DNA of 64,000 nt from RGIG3528 sp963649295 (GCA_963649295.1 CAVJHK010000002.1:29642-93641); one strand, 5' to 3'. Counted from the stretch's first letter, positions 53,099 to 62,302 are shown. Notes: generated by a model from the sequence alone, not told the origin. Translations and numbers: made by a program.

Positions 53099-54469
53099 AT
53101 GGCAAAAGAAAAGGTGAGCCTTACAGACGGAAATGTGCTCTCCGGAATAATAAGCTTTACGATGCCCGTGTTTTTCGGAATGCTTTTTCAGCAATTTTAC
53201 AACATGGTCGATACGGCAATTGTCGGAAAATATTTGGGACTTAACGCTCTTGCGGGTGTGGGCTCGACGGGCTCGTTAATGTTTCTCGTAATAGGGACCG
53301 TAAACGGAATTTGTTCGGGATTTGCGATTCCCGTTGCCCAAAGCTTCGGAGCAAAAAGCATGGAAATGCTCAAAAAATTCATTGCGGGTGCAACGATACT
53401 GGCGGCTGTTCTTTCGATTGTACTTACCGTGTCAACCGTGATTTTTTGTGAAAACATGCTTGTCGCAATGGATACGCCTACAGAAGTATTTGAATATGCA
53501 TATGATTACATAGTGATAATATTTGCGGGAATTCCGTTCACCTTTCTTTATAATCTCACATCGGGATTTTTGAGATCGATAGGAGATTCAAAGTCGCCTT
53601 TATATTTCCTTTTTGTTTCGTCGGCTTTAAATGTAATACTTGACTTTGTATTTATTGTAGGATTTAAGACATCCGTTGACGGCGCGGCTTATGCGACGAT
53701 TATTTCACAGGCGGTTTCGGGATTATTGTGTCTTATGTTCATGACAAAAAAATATGAAATTCTGCATCTTGACAAAAAAAGCTTCCGTCTTAACGGATTT
53801 GTATATTTCAGGCTTCTTGCAGTAGGAATTCCGATGGGAATTCAATACGGAATCACGGCAATAGGAACAATTGTGATTCAGGCAGCGGTAAACGGCTTTG
53901 GCGCAATAACGGTTGCGGGCGTTACGGCAGCAGGAAAAATAGGAAATATAGTTACGTGTCCTCTTGAAGCAATCGGCGCCACAATGGCAACGTTTGCCGG
54001 GCAAAACATCGGTGCGGGAAAGCTTAACCGGGTTAAGGAAGGACTCAAAAAAGCGACAATACTCGGATTTTTGATTTCCGGTATAATGTTCGTGGTTGTA
54101 TGGTTTTTCGGAAAATATATTGCGCTTCTCTTTATGGATGCAAGTGAAACGGAAGCCATGAAATATGCGATGATGTATATAAGATACAGTGCCGCATTTT
54201 ATTGCCTGCTCACGATTGTGCTTACGTTCCGTTATACGATTCAGGGAATGGGATATTCGACGCTCGCAATTTGTGCGGGTGTTTTGGAAATGATCGCAAG
54301 ATGCATAATCGGCATACTTTTGCCCGCAAAATTCGGATTTGTAAGCGTTTGCTTTGCGAATGCCTTTGCGTGGATCTGTGCGGATGTATTTCTTATTCCG
54401 GCTTTCTTTGTATGCCTTAAGAAAGCGGAGAGACATTTTTCAAAAGCCTATCATACGGAATCACTGTAA
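53099..54469 (+). CDS. MATE-family multidrug efflux transporter
   Basis: 456 residues, twelve predicted membrane segments in two homologous halves. The N-terminus has the family pattern (FTMPVFFGMLFQQFYNMVDT, VGKYLGLNALAGVGSTGSL) and the second half QYGITAIGTIVIQAAVNGFG. MATE proteins export cationic drugs or metabolites using Na+ or H+ gradients. Start with TAGGAGGATG. Only 45 percent or so like the MATE gene at 60833 by eye; not a recent duplicate. No terminator is evident before the downstream T-box. Confidence 0.9.
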   Translation: MAKEKVSLTDGNVLSGIISFTMPVFFGMLFQQFYNMVDTAIVGKYLGLNALAGVGSTGSLMFLVIGTVNGICSGFAIPVAQSFGAKSMEMLKKFIAGATILAAVLSIVLTVSTVIFCENMLVAMDTPTEVFEYAYDYIVIIFAGIPFTFLYNLTSGFLRSIGDSKSPLYFLFVSSALNVILDFVFIVGFKTSVDGAAYATIISQAVSGLLCLMFMTKKYEILHLDKKSFRLNGFVYFRLLAVGIPMGIQYGITAIGTIVIQAAVNGFGAITVAGVTAAGKIGNIVTCPLEAIGATMATFAGQNIGAGKLNRVKEGLKKATILGFLISGIMFVVVWFFGKYIALLFMDASETEAMKYAMMYIRYSAAFYCLLTIVLTFRYTIQGMGYSTLAICAGVLEMIARCIIGILLPAKFGFVSVCFANAFAWICADVFLIPAFFVCLKKAERHFSKAYHTESL

Positions 54470-54532
54470 GGAAATGAAAATGCGAATATGTATTTATGAA
54501 TAATGCTTATCGGATTTTTTTTAAAAAATTAT

Positions 54533-54561
54533 TTGACAAAAAAACGATACTAAACTATAAT
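54533..54561 (+). promoter_or_regulatory. Perfect-consensus sigma-A promoter of the LeuA-like operon
   Basis: TTGACA (54533-54538), 17-nt spacer, TATAAT (54556-54561): both boxes match the consensus exactly. It implies strong constitutive initiation, with control left to the T-box downstream. Confidence 0.9.
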
Positions 54562-54567
54562 CGCAAG

Positions 54568-54848
54568 CGTTATATACAAACGCTGTGAAGGCATTAAGCG
54601 CGAAGATATGATTTTAAGAGAGTCCGTGGCGGGTGTGAACGGATAACATATTAAGCAGCTGTCTCCTGCCGGAGCGGAGTTCCCCAAAAGCATTGCCGTA
54701 TAAGGAACTACGGACAACCCCGTTACCATGGTTTAGGGCTTTTATGAGCCTGATGAGAGCCGTGTAAATTACACGGAATATACGGGTGGTACCGCGGTAA
54801 AATTGATTTATCGTCCCGGAAGCAAAATAAGCTTCCGGGACTTTTTAT
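54568..54848 (+). promoter_or_regulatory. T-box riboswitch, predicted leucine-specific
   Basis: T-box core GGGTGGTACCGCGG at 54784-54797; terminator GTCCCGGAAGC/GCTTCCGGGAC (54813-54841) followed by TTTTTA. In Stem I the distal-loop signature AGAGAG...GGTGTGAACGG is present, CATAT pairs with ATATG, and GGCA (54590-54593) pairs with TGCC (54667-54670). This leaves CTC (54663-54665), a Leu codon, one base before the lower stem, the same geometry as TTC in the pheS leader. The T-box identity is certain; the specifier assignment is by hand folding. Confidence 0.85.
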
Positions 54849-54918
54849 TTGCATAAAGAGGTATAATTTTTTGTGATAAAATGTCTTATGGAGGCAATAA
54901 AACGAAAGGATAAAAGAA

Positions 54919-56331
54919 ATGAGAAACATTACGTTTACCGACATCACAATCAGAGAATGTGACAAAACAAATTTTAAGCTTTCCTTTAAGGAAAAGGTTG
55001 AAATCGCGAAAATTATGGACAGGCTTCATTTTTCGTATATTGAGCTTAATGACCTTTCCGATTCCAAGGCAGATTTGCTTCTCGCAAAAACAATTGCGTC
55101 GACACTCAAAAACAGTGCGATTTCGATCCCTGTCGGATTTTCGCATGACGGAATCGTAAGAGCGTGGGACGCACTTTGCAAGGCAAAGAAGCCTGTGCTC
55201 AAGGTAAGTGTTCCGGTATCCGCCGTTCAGATGGAATATGTATGCAAGAAAAAAGGCCCCGCTGTGCTCGAAATGATAACTGATCTTGTGACGGAAGCCG
55301 CAAAATATTGCAAAGACGTTGAATTTTCGGCTGTTGACGCTACGAGAGCCGAATTTGAACAGGTGACGGAGAGTATCCGCTGTGCAATCGCATCGGGCGC
55401 AAAAACGATTACGATCTGTGATACCGCGGGGATCATGCTTTCGGAGGAAATTGCGGAATTTATTGAGCGTCTTTATGAGAGCGTTCCCGAATTAAAGGAA
55501 GTTTCGCTTTCGGTTGAACTTTCAAACGAACTTGACATGGCAACATCGACCGCATTTGCGGCAGTTACGGCAGGTGCCGTAAACGTAAAAACAACCGTTA
55601 CGGGTGTGGGATTCCCCAATGTGGCAACGCTTGTGAAGCTTATAGACAAAAAGGGAGAAAAGCTTGATATTTCAACCGATATAATCAAAACCGAGCTCCA
55701 AAAGTCGATTTCCTCGATACTTAAGTTTGTGAGACATACAGAAAATACCATAAGACACGAAAACGTAAGTATCGCAAATCCGGACGATCTTCTTATTACA
55801 TATGACATCAACGATGACATAAATACGATAACGGATGCATGCGTAAAGATTGGCTATGAGCTTTCTGATGAGGATGCCGTGAATGTTTACGAAGCCTTTA
55901 AGAGAGTTGCGGTTAAAAAGAAAAATGTTTCGGGGCGCGAGCTTGAAGCAATTATCGCAAGCTCCGCACTTCAGGTGCCTCCGACATACAAGCTCATAAG
56001 TTATGTAATAAATTCCGGAAACGTTATTTCGGCAACGGCAAACGTAAAGCTTGTGAAGGGAGAAACTGAGATGCAGGGTATTTCCGTCGGAGACGGTCCG
56101 ATAGATGCTGCATTTAAGGCAATCGAACAGATACTCGGTCATCATTATGAGCTTGACGACTTCCAGATCCAATCGGTAACGGAAGGCAGAGAAGCAATGG
56201 GCGAGGCGGTCGTAAAGCTCAGAAATGCGGGAACGCTTTATTCCGGCACGGGAATTTCGACAGACATAATCGGAGCTTCGATAAGAGCATACATAAATGC
56301 CGTAAACAAGATTGTTTATACGGAAGAATAA
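54919..56331 (+). CDS. Divergent LeuA-like protein with altered metal site
   Basis: 470 residues, shorter than typical 2-isopropylmalate synthase (about 510). The fold is recognisable: N-terminal TIM barrel with ITFTDITIREC, AKTITICDTAGIMLSEEIAEFI and VTAGAVNVKTTVTGVGF, and a LeuA allosteric-type C-terminal domain (about 335-470; LQVPPTYKLISYVINSG, GDGPIDAAFKAIEQIL). The usual R-D-G-x-Q is R-E-C-D-K (E13), and the metal-binding His-x-His becomes Glu-x-Ser (E200, S202). It therefore may have another chemistry or a regulatory role. Control by a Leu-type T-box and coupling to a TIM-barrel/acyl-CoA synthetase gene 16 bp downstream suggest a leucine-linked function. Confidence 0.75.
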   Translation: MRNITFTDITIRECDKTNFKLSFKEKVEIAKIMDRLHFSYIELNDLSDSKADLLLAKTIASTLKNSAISIPVGFSHDGIVRAWDALCKAKKPVLKVSVPVSAVQMEYVCKKKGPAVLEMITDLVTEAAKYCKDVEFSAVDATRAEFEQVTESIRCAIASGAKTITICDTAGIMLSEEIAEFIERLYESVPELKEVSLSVELSNELDMATSTAFAAVTAGAVNVKTTVTGVGFPNVATLVKLIDKKGEKLDISTDIIKTELQKSISSILKFVRHTENTIRHENVSIANPDDLLITYDINDDINTITDACVKIGYELSDEDAVNVYEAFKRVAVKKKNVSGRELEAIIASSALQVPPTYKLISYVINSGNVISATANVKLVKGETEMQGISVGDGPIDAAFKAIEQILGHHYELDDFQIQSVTEGREAMGEAVVKLRNAGTLYSGTGISTDIIGASIRAYINAVNKIVYTEE

Positions 56332-56347
56332 CAGAAAGGACAGTCAT

Positions 56348-58843
56348 ATGAACACATGCTTTTCCACAAAATATATGAATACGGATTTTGAAAACGTATT
56401 GTCCTTTGCACATGAAATGGGATATACGGGTATCGAAATCGCGGATATTAATGACTCATGTTTCAAAAGTGCAAATTCTCCTTTTTCCCCGGAGAACTCG
56501 GGAATAACAAAGAGAGCGCTTGCAAATAACGGCGTTATGATTGCCGCAATAAATTCAAATCTCGATATTTCCGATACAAAAGCGGACAGTGTACTTTACG
56601 ATGAGTTTTATAAGGTATTGGAGACTGCCAAAAATCTTTCGGTAAATTATGTAAAGGTACATGCCAAAAACGGCACCATAGAAAACGTATATGAGTTTTT
56701 AGATAAGGCAATGGATGCGGCACATGAGCTTTCGGTTCAGATCCTTATAGAGACAACGGGAATTTATTCGTCGACAAAGAAGCTAAGAGACGTGTTAAAT
56801 CATTATGCGACCGATTTTCTCGGCGCAGACTGGAATATGCATGACACATTCTTTTGTGCGGACGAAGATCCCGATACAACAATCACAAATCTCGGAGCTT
56901 ATGTAAAGCTTGCTCACATACTCGATCAAAACGAGAGAGGTGAGGTGGAGTTTTTGGGCGACGGCATTTTGCCCGTAAAGGAAATGATAAATGCGCTTCG
57001 TTCGGTAAACTACGGCGGATTTATCGGACTTGAATGGAATCCCGAATATATTTCGGATGCGGACACGGAAACGGTATATTCCCATTATTACTATTATATG
57101 GATTCGCTTATCCGCAATTCAAAAAAGGAAAAGCATTATTATTACAACAATGCCCATACGGGAAAATTCCTTTGGAAAAAGGAAACCCTTATCGATAAGA
57201 CGTTCCCCGCGCTTCTTGACGATATTGTGCGAGAATTTCCCGACCAGACGGCATTTAAATTTACGACGCTCGATTATGAGAGGACATATTCCGAGTTCAG
57301 GGATGATGTGGACAATTTTGCGCGTGCGCTTATTGCACTCGGTGTCAGAAAAGGCAATCAGGTTGCGGTTTGGGCAACAAATGTGCCGGAATGGTATATT
57401 GCTTTCTGGGCAACAACAAAAATCGGAGCCGTGCTTGTTACAATGAATACGGCTTACAAAATACATGAGGCGGAATATCTTCTCCGTCAGTCGGACACTC
57501 ATACGCTTGTAATGATTGAAGGATATAAGGATTCCGATTATAAGGGAATAATCGAAGAACTTTGTCCGGAGCTTGAAAACAGACATCCCGGCAAGCACCT
57601 TCACGCAAAAAAGCTTCCTTTCCTCAGAAATGTAATTACGGTAGGATTTAAGATGAAGGGCGCAATGACGTTTGATGAGGCACTTAAGGCCGGTGAAACC
57701 GTTCCGGTACAAGAAGTTTACAGAATGGCCGCGGCAATCGACAAGGACGACGTCGCAAACATGCAATATACGTCGGGCACAACGGGATTTCCCAAAGGCG
57801 TTATGCTTACTCATTACAATATTGTAAATAACGGCAAAAACATCGGTGACCGTATGGATCTTTCGACGGCGGACAGAATGATGATCCAGGTGCCCATGTT
57901 CCATTGCTTCGGAATGGTGCTTGCAATGACGGCATCCGTTACACATGGTGTTACGATGTGTCCGATTCCTTACTTTTCACCCAAAAGCTCACTTGCCTGC
58001 ATAAATCAGGAAAAGATAACCGCGTTCCACGGCGTTCCGACAATGTTTATCGCAATGCTCCGGCATAAGGATTTTGCAAAAACCGATTTTTCGCATATGC
58101 GTACGGGTATTATGGCGGGAAGTCCGTGTCCCGTTGCTGTTATGCAGGATGTGGTCGACAAAATGCATATGACGGAAATTACGATAGTTTACGGACAGAC
58201 GGAATCTTCACCGGGATGCACAATGAGCTGCACAACGGATACCATAGAACAGCGTGTAAATACCGTCGGACGCAGTCTTCCCGAAATCGAATGCAAAATC
58301 GTGGATCCGGATACCGGGCTTGAGGTGGGACCGAACGTTACGGGCGAATTTGTTGCACGCGGCTATAATATCATGAAGGGATATTATAAAATGCCCAAGG
58401 CAACGGCACAGGCAATAGACAAAGACGGATGGCTTCACACGGGAGACCTTGCATGCAAGACCGAAGACGGATTCTTCAAGATAACGGGACGCCTAAAGGA
58501 CATGATAATAAGAGGCGGTGAAAACATTTATCCCAAGGAAATAGAAGAGTTCATCTATACTCACGAAAAGGTGCAGGATGTTCAGGTAATCGGTGTTCCG
58601 GACAGTGCGCTCGGCGAAGAAATAATGGCTTCAATAGTTCTTAAAAAAGGCGAAACGATGACCGAAAAGGAAATGAAGGATTATATCGAATCGCATATGG
58701 CAAAGCACAAGGTGCCGAAGTATATCGATTTTGTCGACGGCTTCCCCATGAATGCCGCAGGAAAAATTCTTAAATACAAGATGAGAGAGGACGCAATCAA
58801 AAAACTCGGACTTGAGGCGGCATCAAAAATTGTTACGGCGTAA
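56348..58843 (+). CDS. Fusion of sugar-isomerase-like TIM barrel and acyl-CoA synthetase
   Basis: 831 residues. Residues about 1-260 resemble the sugar phosphate isomerase/epimerase (AP endonuclease 2) fold: FAHEMGYTGIEIADI, NYVKVHAKNG, LGADWNMHDTFF, GGFIGLEWNPEY. Residues about 275-831 are an AMP-forming acyl-CoA synthetase: core motif YTSGTTGFPKG from Y474, YGQTESSPG, GWLHTGDLA, GRLKDMIIRGGENIYPKEIE, and the catalytic Lys K806 in AAGKILKYKM. I start at ATG 56348 with AAAGGA; an upstream in-frame ATG at 56312 overlaps the LeuA-like gene. The ligase substrate is probably a fatty or branched acid. The joining of the two folds is uncommon. Confidence 0.85.
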   Translation: MNTCFSTKYMNTDFENVLSFAHEMGYTGIEIADINDSCFKSANSPFSPENSGITKRALANNGVMIAAINSNLDISDTKADSVLYDEFYKVLETAKNLSVNYVKVHAKNGTIENVYEFLDKAMDAAHELSVQILIETTGIYSSTKKLRDVLNHYATDFLGADWNMHDTFFCADEDPDTTITNLGAYVKLAHILDQNERGEVEFLGDGILPVKEMINALRSVNYGGFIGLEWNPEYISDADTETVYSHYYYYMDSLIRNSKKEKHYYYNNAHTGKFLWKKETLIDKTFPALLDDIVREFPDQTAFKFTTLDYERTYSEFRDDVDNFARALIALGVRKGNQVAVWATNVPEWYIAFWATTKIGAVLVTMNTAYKIHEAEYLLRQSDTHTLVMIEGYKDSDYKGIIEELCPELENRHPGKHLHAKKLPFLRNVITVGFKMKGAMTFDEALKAGETVPVQEVYRMAAAIDKDDVANMQYTSGTTGFPKGVMLTHYNIVNNGKNIGDRMDLSTADRMMIQVPMFHCFGMVLAMTASVTHGVTMCPIPYFSPKSSLACINQEKITAFHGVPTMFIAMLRHKDFAKTDFSHMRTGIMAGSPCPVAVMQDVVDKMHMTEITIVYGQTESSPGCTMSCTTDTIEQRVNTVGRSLPEIECKIVDPDTGLEVGPNVTGEFVARGYNIMKGYYKMPKATAQAIDKDGWLHTGDLACKTEDGFFKITGRLKDMIIRGGENIYPKEIEEFIYTHEKVQDVQVIGVPDSALGEEIMASIVLKKGETMTEKEMKDYIESHMAKHKVPKYIDFVDGFPMNAAGKILKYKMREDAIKKLGLEAASKIVTA

Positions 58844-58978
58844 GGAGTTTTTGTTTGTATAACTTTTAACAAAAGTTTCTTTACTTAATGGGAATTTTGT
58901 GAGAAAATATGTAGCGGTTTTGAGCCGGCGTCAAAGCACGGCCAAAAAGTTTTTGGAATATGTGAAAGGAGTCATATA

Positions 58979-59680
58979 ATGATTTACACAAAAGAAGTTC
59001 AGAATATGTGCCCGATAGCGAAGGGCGCAAAGCATGAGCCGGCTCCCATCCCCGAAGAGGGCAAGTGGGTACATGCAAAGAAGATCGAAGACATTTCCGG
59101 TTTTACACACGGCGTTGGCTGGTGTGCACCTCAGCAGGGCGCTTGCAAGCTTTCCTTAAATATCAAGAATGGTATTATTGAGGAAGCTCTTGTAGAAACA
59201 ATCGGATGCTCGGGCATGACACACTCTGCGGCTATGGCAGCCGAAATCCTTCAGGGAAAGACAATCCTTGAGGCACTCAATACAGACCTCGTTTGTGACG
59301 CAATCAACACGGCAATGAGAGAACTTTTCTTGCAGATTGTATACGGACGTTCACAGTCGGCATTTTCGGATGACGGACTTGCAATCGGTGCGGGACTTGA
59401 GGACCTCGGAAAAGGCCTTCGCTCACAGGTTGGCACAATGTATGCAACAAAGGAAAAGGGCGTACGTTACCTCGAAATGGCAGAAGGCTATGTAACGGGT
59501 ATCGCACTTGACGAAAACAGTGAAGTAATCGGCTATCAGTTCGTTAACCTCGGAAAGATGACGGATTTCATCAAAAAGGGCGATGATGCAAATACGGCCT
59601 GGGAAAAGGCAGCAGGCTCTTACGGAAGAGTTAAGCCTGAACAGGGTGCCGTAAAGATTATCGATCCGAGAAAAGAATAA
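58979..59680 (+). CDS. NifU-like iron-sulfur cluster scaffold protein
   Basis: 233 residues. The central part resembles the NifU/IscU N-terminal scaffold: GACKLSLNIKNGIIEEAL, IGCSGMTHSAAMAAEILQGK with the cluster-ligand-type Cys, and a helical continuation. Further Cys residues are in CPIAKG and GWCAPQQGAC. The C-terminal 90 residues are specific to this subfamily, which is found next to GGGtGRT proteins. The role in that pair is unknown. Start with AAAGGAGTC; 135 bp separate it from the synthetase gene. Codon use suggests good expression. Confidence 0.82.
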   Translation: MIYTKEVQNMCPIAKGAKHEPAPIPEEGKWVHAKKIEDISGFTHGVGWCAPQQGACKLSLNIKNGIIEEALVETIGCSGMTHSAAMAAEILQGKTILEALNTDLVCDAINTAMRELFLQIVYGRSQSAFSDDGLAIGAGLEDLGKGLRSQVGTMYATKEKGVRYLEMAEGYVTGIALDENSEVIGYQFVNLGKMTDFIKKGDDANTAWEKAAGSYGRVKPEQGAVKIIDPRKE

Positions 59681-59701
59681 TAGGGAAGGAGAACGAATAA
59701 A

Positions 59702-60715
59702 ATGGCTATTGAATTTGAATCAAAGGAAAGAAGACTTCCTCAAATCGAAGCTGCCCTCAAAAAGTATGGCATCAATTCAATCGAAGAGGCAGTTGAGATT
59801 ACAAAGAATGCAGGTCTTGACGTATATAATCAGGTAAAGAAGATTCAGCCGATTTGTTTTGAAAATGCATGCTATGCATATACGGTAGGCGCAGCAATCG
59901 CTATAAAGAAGGGATGCCGAAAGGCATCTGACGCAGCAGCCGCAATCGGTGAAGGACTTCAGGCTTTCTGTATTCCGGGCTCTGTTGCCGACCATCGTAA
60001 GGTTGGTCTCGGTCACGGCAACCTCGGAAAGATGCTTCTCGAAGAAGAAACAGAATGCTTCTGCTTTCTTGCGGGACATGAGTCCTTTGCGGCAGCTGAA
60101 GGCGCAATCGGTATCGCAGAAAAGGCAAACAAGGTTCGTAAAAAGCCTCTTCGCGTTATCTTAAACGGTCTCGGAAAGGATGCGGCTCAGATCATTTCAC
60201 GTATCAACGGCTTCACATATGTCGAGACAAAATATGATTACAAGAAGGCTGAGCTTAATATAATTTACGAAAAGCCTTATTCCGACGGAATCCGCGCAAC
60301 CGTTAAGTGCTATGGCGCAGACGACGTTCAGGAAGGCGTTGCAATCATGCATAAGGAGAATGTCGGCGTATCGATTACCGGCAACTCAACCAACCCGACA
60401 CGTTTCCAGCATCCCGTTGCAGGCACTTATAAGAAGGAATGCATCGAGATGGGCAAGAAATATTTCTCTGTTGCATCGGGCGGCGGTACGGGACGTACAC
60501 TTCATCCTGACAACATGGCAGCGGGCCCCGCTTCTTACGGTATGACGGATACTCTCGGACGTATGCACAGTGATGCACAGTTTGCCGGTTCTTCATCCGT
60601 TCCCGCTCACGTTGAGATGATGGGACTTATCGGAATGGGCAACAACCCGATGGTAGGCGCAACGGTTGCTGTTGCAGTTTCGGTAGAGGAAGCCGCTAAT
60701 GCCTGCAAGTTCTGA
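59702..60715 (+). CDS. GGGtGRT protein
   Basis: 337 residues. It carries the eponymous motif GGGTGRT at residues 260-266, followed by LHPDNMAAGPASYGMTDTLG. The family is conserved in Clostridia and other anaerobes, nearly always beside the NifU-like scaffold encoded here 21 bp upstream. No function is established; the glycine-rich loop suggests nucleotide or cofactor binding. Several Cys (residues about 43, 46, 62, 79) could hold metal. AAGGAG site upstream; a terminator follows after an A-rich repeat. Confidence 0.88.
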   Translation: MAIEFESKERRLPQIEAALKKYGINSIEEAVEITKNAGLDVYNQVKKIQPICFENACYAYTVGAAIAIKKGCRKASDAAAAIGEGLQAFCIPGSVADHRKVGLGHGNLGKMLLEEETECFCFLAGHESFAAAEGAIGIAEKANKVRKKPLRVILNGLGKDAAQIISRINGFTYVETKYDYKKAELNIIYEKPYSDGIRATVKCYGADDVQEGVAIMHKENVGVSITGNSTNPTRFQHPVAGTYKKECIEMGKKYFSVASGGGTGRTLHPDNMAAGPASYGMTDTLGRMHSDAQFAGSSSVPAHVEMMGLIGMGNNPMVGATVAVAVSVEEAANACKF

Positions 60716-60750
60716 TTGCAGAGCTTATCGGGAGCTTTAAAATTAAAAAA

Positions 60751-60790
60751 ATCAATAAAGATTTCAGCATCAATAAAGATATCAATATAA
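60751..60790 (+). repeat. 12-bp AT-rich repeats before the terminator
   Basis: ATCAATAAAGAT occurs at 60751-60762 and 60769-60780, with a partial third copy ATCAATATAA at 60781-60790. Confidence 0.6.
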
Positions 60791-60826
60791 AAAAAAGGAG
60801 CCTCTTATTTTAAGAGACTCCTTTTT
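60790..60826. terminator. Bidirectional terminator between the GGGtGRT and MATE genes
   Basis: AAAAAGGAG (60792-60800) with CTCCTTTTT (60818-60826), inner stem CTCTTA/TAAGAG. A and T runs on either side fit two convergent genes. Confidence 0.88.
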
Positions 60827-60832
60827 GCAGTA

Positions 60833-62167
60833 TCAAACAAGTCTTTTTGTCTTCCACTTGCCCGTGTAATATCTTACAACCGGGATTATGCATCCGCATC
60901 CCCAAGAAATCGGTGTGGCAAGCCATATGCCGAGTACACCGAACGATGGAGAAAGCGCATATGCAAATATGATTTTGCCCGATAATTCCGCAATTCCCGC
61001 AAGGAGACATACCTTAACGTCACCCGCTCCCTTTATTACATTTAAATAGCTGTTCATGATTCCGCAAATTATGTATGCGATTCCGATTACGGAAAGATAC
61101 AATGCACCGTACTCAATCGCTTCTGCGGATGAGTCGGAATCAAGGAAAATACTCATTAATTCATATCTGAATGAGGTGATAAGTATTGCAAGCAAAAGGC
61201 AGACAGGGAGAATTATGCGGAGAGTGTGATATAATCCCTGCTTTATGCGGTCAAGATTCATGATCCCCATGTTTTGCCCCGTATAAATCGAAAGCGCCGT
61301 GCATACGGAAATAACAATTTGTATCGTGATGCTGTCAACCTTTGTTGCGGCAACGTATGCCGCCATGACGGAATCTCCGAAGGAATTGATGAGCCTTTGC
61401 ACAAGAAGCGTTCCGAGTGAAATCATGCATGATTGAAAAGCAGACGGAAAGCCTGTTGACATTATGAGAAAAACGGAATGTGAGTCGGGCTTAAAACCTG
61501 AACCTGTAAGCATAAGTGCTTCTTTTTGACAAAAAAGCTTAAAGATGCAAATCACGGCAGACAAAATTTGCGATAAAATCGTAGCGTAAGCAACGCCTTC
61601 CACACCCATTCCGAAAGTAATCGTAAACAGAAGGTCGAGGACAACATTTGTGATTGACGCCGCAATAAGCGCATAAAGAGGAGTCTTTGAATCACCGGTG
61701 CTCCTGAGTATTGCGGAAACGGCATTATAGGCGACGCTTCCGTATATGAAGGAAAAAATAATTTTAAGATACTTTTCCGAATATCCGATTACATTTTCGG
61801 GAACATTTAGGAGCACAAGCATTTTGGGACAGAATATAAGCCCAAGTACGGACATTATTACGGAAAGTATGCCGGATACAAGAACGAGAGAGGCGATTAT
61901 GCGACTCATTCGCTTAAAGTCTTTTTGTCCGAAGCATTGCGCAACAATGAGCCCCGCACCCGTTCCGAGTCCGAAAACAAAGGCGAGGAGCACGCTTGTC
62001 ACGGTTCCGGTGCTGCCCACACCCGCAAGTGCTTCCTGACCTATGAAGCGTCCCACGACTATTGTGTCGACGACGTTGTAGATTTGTTGGAAAATATTTC
62101 CGATAAGCATCGGAATGGCAAGTTCTATAATCAGTTTTGTCGGATTGCCGCGTGTCAAATCCTTCAC
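60833..62167 (-). CDS. MATE-family multidrug efflux transporter
   Basis: 444 residues with twelve predicted membrane segments. N-terminus LTRGNPTKLIIELAIPMLIG and NIFQQIYNVVDTIVVGRFIG match the family; the second half includes FQSCMISLGTLLVQRLINSF. The start is GTG at 62167 with GAGGTG seven bases upstream. A good promoter lies on the minus strand. Substrate unknown. Confidence 0.9.
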   Translation of the reverse strand: MKDLTRGNPTKLIIELAIPMLIGNIFQQIYNVVDTIVVGRFIGQEALAGVGSTGTVTSVLLAFVFGLGTGAGLIVAQCFGQKDFKRMSRIIASLVLVSGILSVIMSVLGLIFCPKMLVLLNVPENVIGYSEKYLKIIFSFIYGSVAYNAVSAILRSTGDSKTPLYALIAASITNVVLDLLFTITFGMGVEGVAYATILSQILSAVICIFKLFCQKEALMLTGSGFKPDSHSVFLIMSTGFPSAFQSCMISLGTLLVQRLINSFGDSVMAAYVAATKVDSITIQIVISVCTALSIYTGQNMGIMNLDRIKQGLYHTLRIILPVCLLLAILITSFRYELMSIFLDSDSSAEAIEYGALYLSVIGIAYIICGIMNSYLNVIKGAGDVKVCLLAGIAELSGKIIFAYALSPSFGVLGIWLATPISWGCGCIIPVVRYYTGKWKTKRLV

Positions 62168-62201
62168 AGAAATTCACCTCGTACGCTTTTTTGGCGTAGG
62201 T

Positions 62202-62229
62202 ATTATACTATTTTTTCTCTTTTTGACAA
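62202..62229 (-). promoter_or_regulatory. Promoter of the minus-strand MATE gene
   Basis: Read on the minus strand: TTGTCA (62229-62224), 16 nt, TATAAT (62207-62202), about 35 nt before the GTG start. Confidence 0.7.
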
Positions 62230-62293
62230 GAAAAAAATATTTAATTTTTGGGAAAACAAAGTGTGATTTATACTTTTTACGAAAATCCTTCTG

Positions 62294-62302
62294 TGATATA
62301 AT
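62294..62302 (+). promoter_or_regulatory. Extended -10 promoter directly before holA
   Basis: TGATATAAT, an extended -10 whose hexamer TATAAT is at 62297-62302, only seven bases before the holA ATG. No good -35 is visible. Initiation would be expected at or next to the start codon. Confidence 0.55.

Noticed and set aside
53723..54436. 237-codon minus-strand frame inside the MATE gene
   Set aside because: Antisense shadow with abnormal Arg/His/Cys-rich composition.
57119..57946. 275-codon minus-strand frame inside the synthetase fusion gene
   Set aside because: Antisense shadow, no ribosome site, low-quality composition.
58979..60715. Nitrogen fixation genes
   Set aside because: The NifU-like domain is of the GGGtGRT-associated type; no nif genes are nearby.
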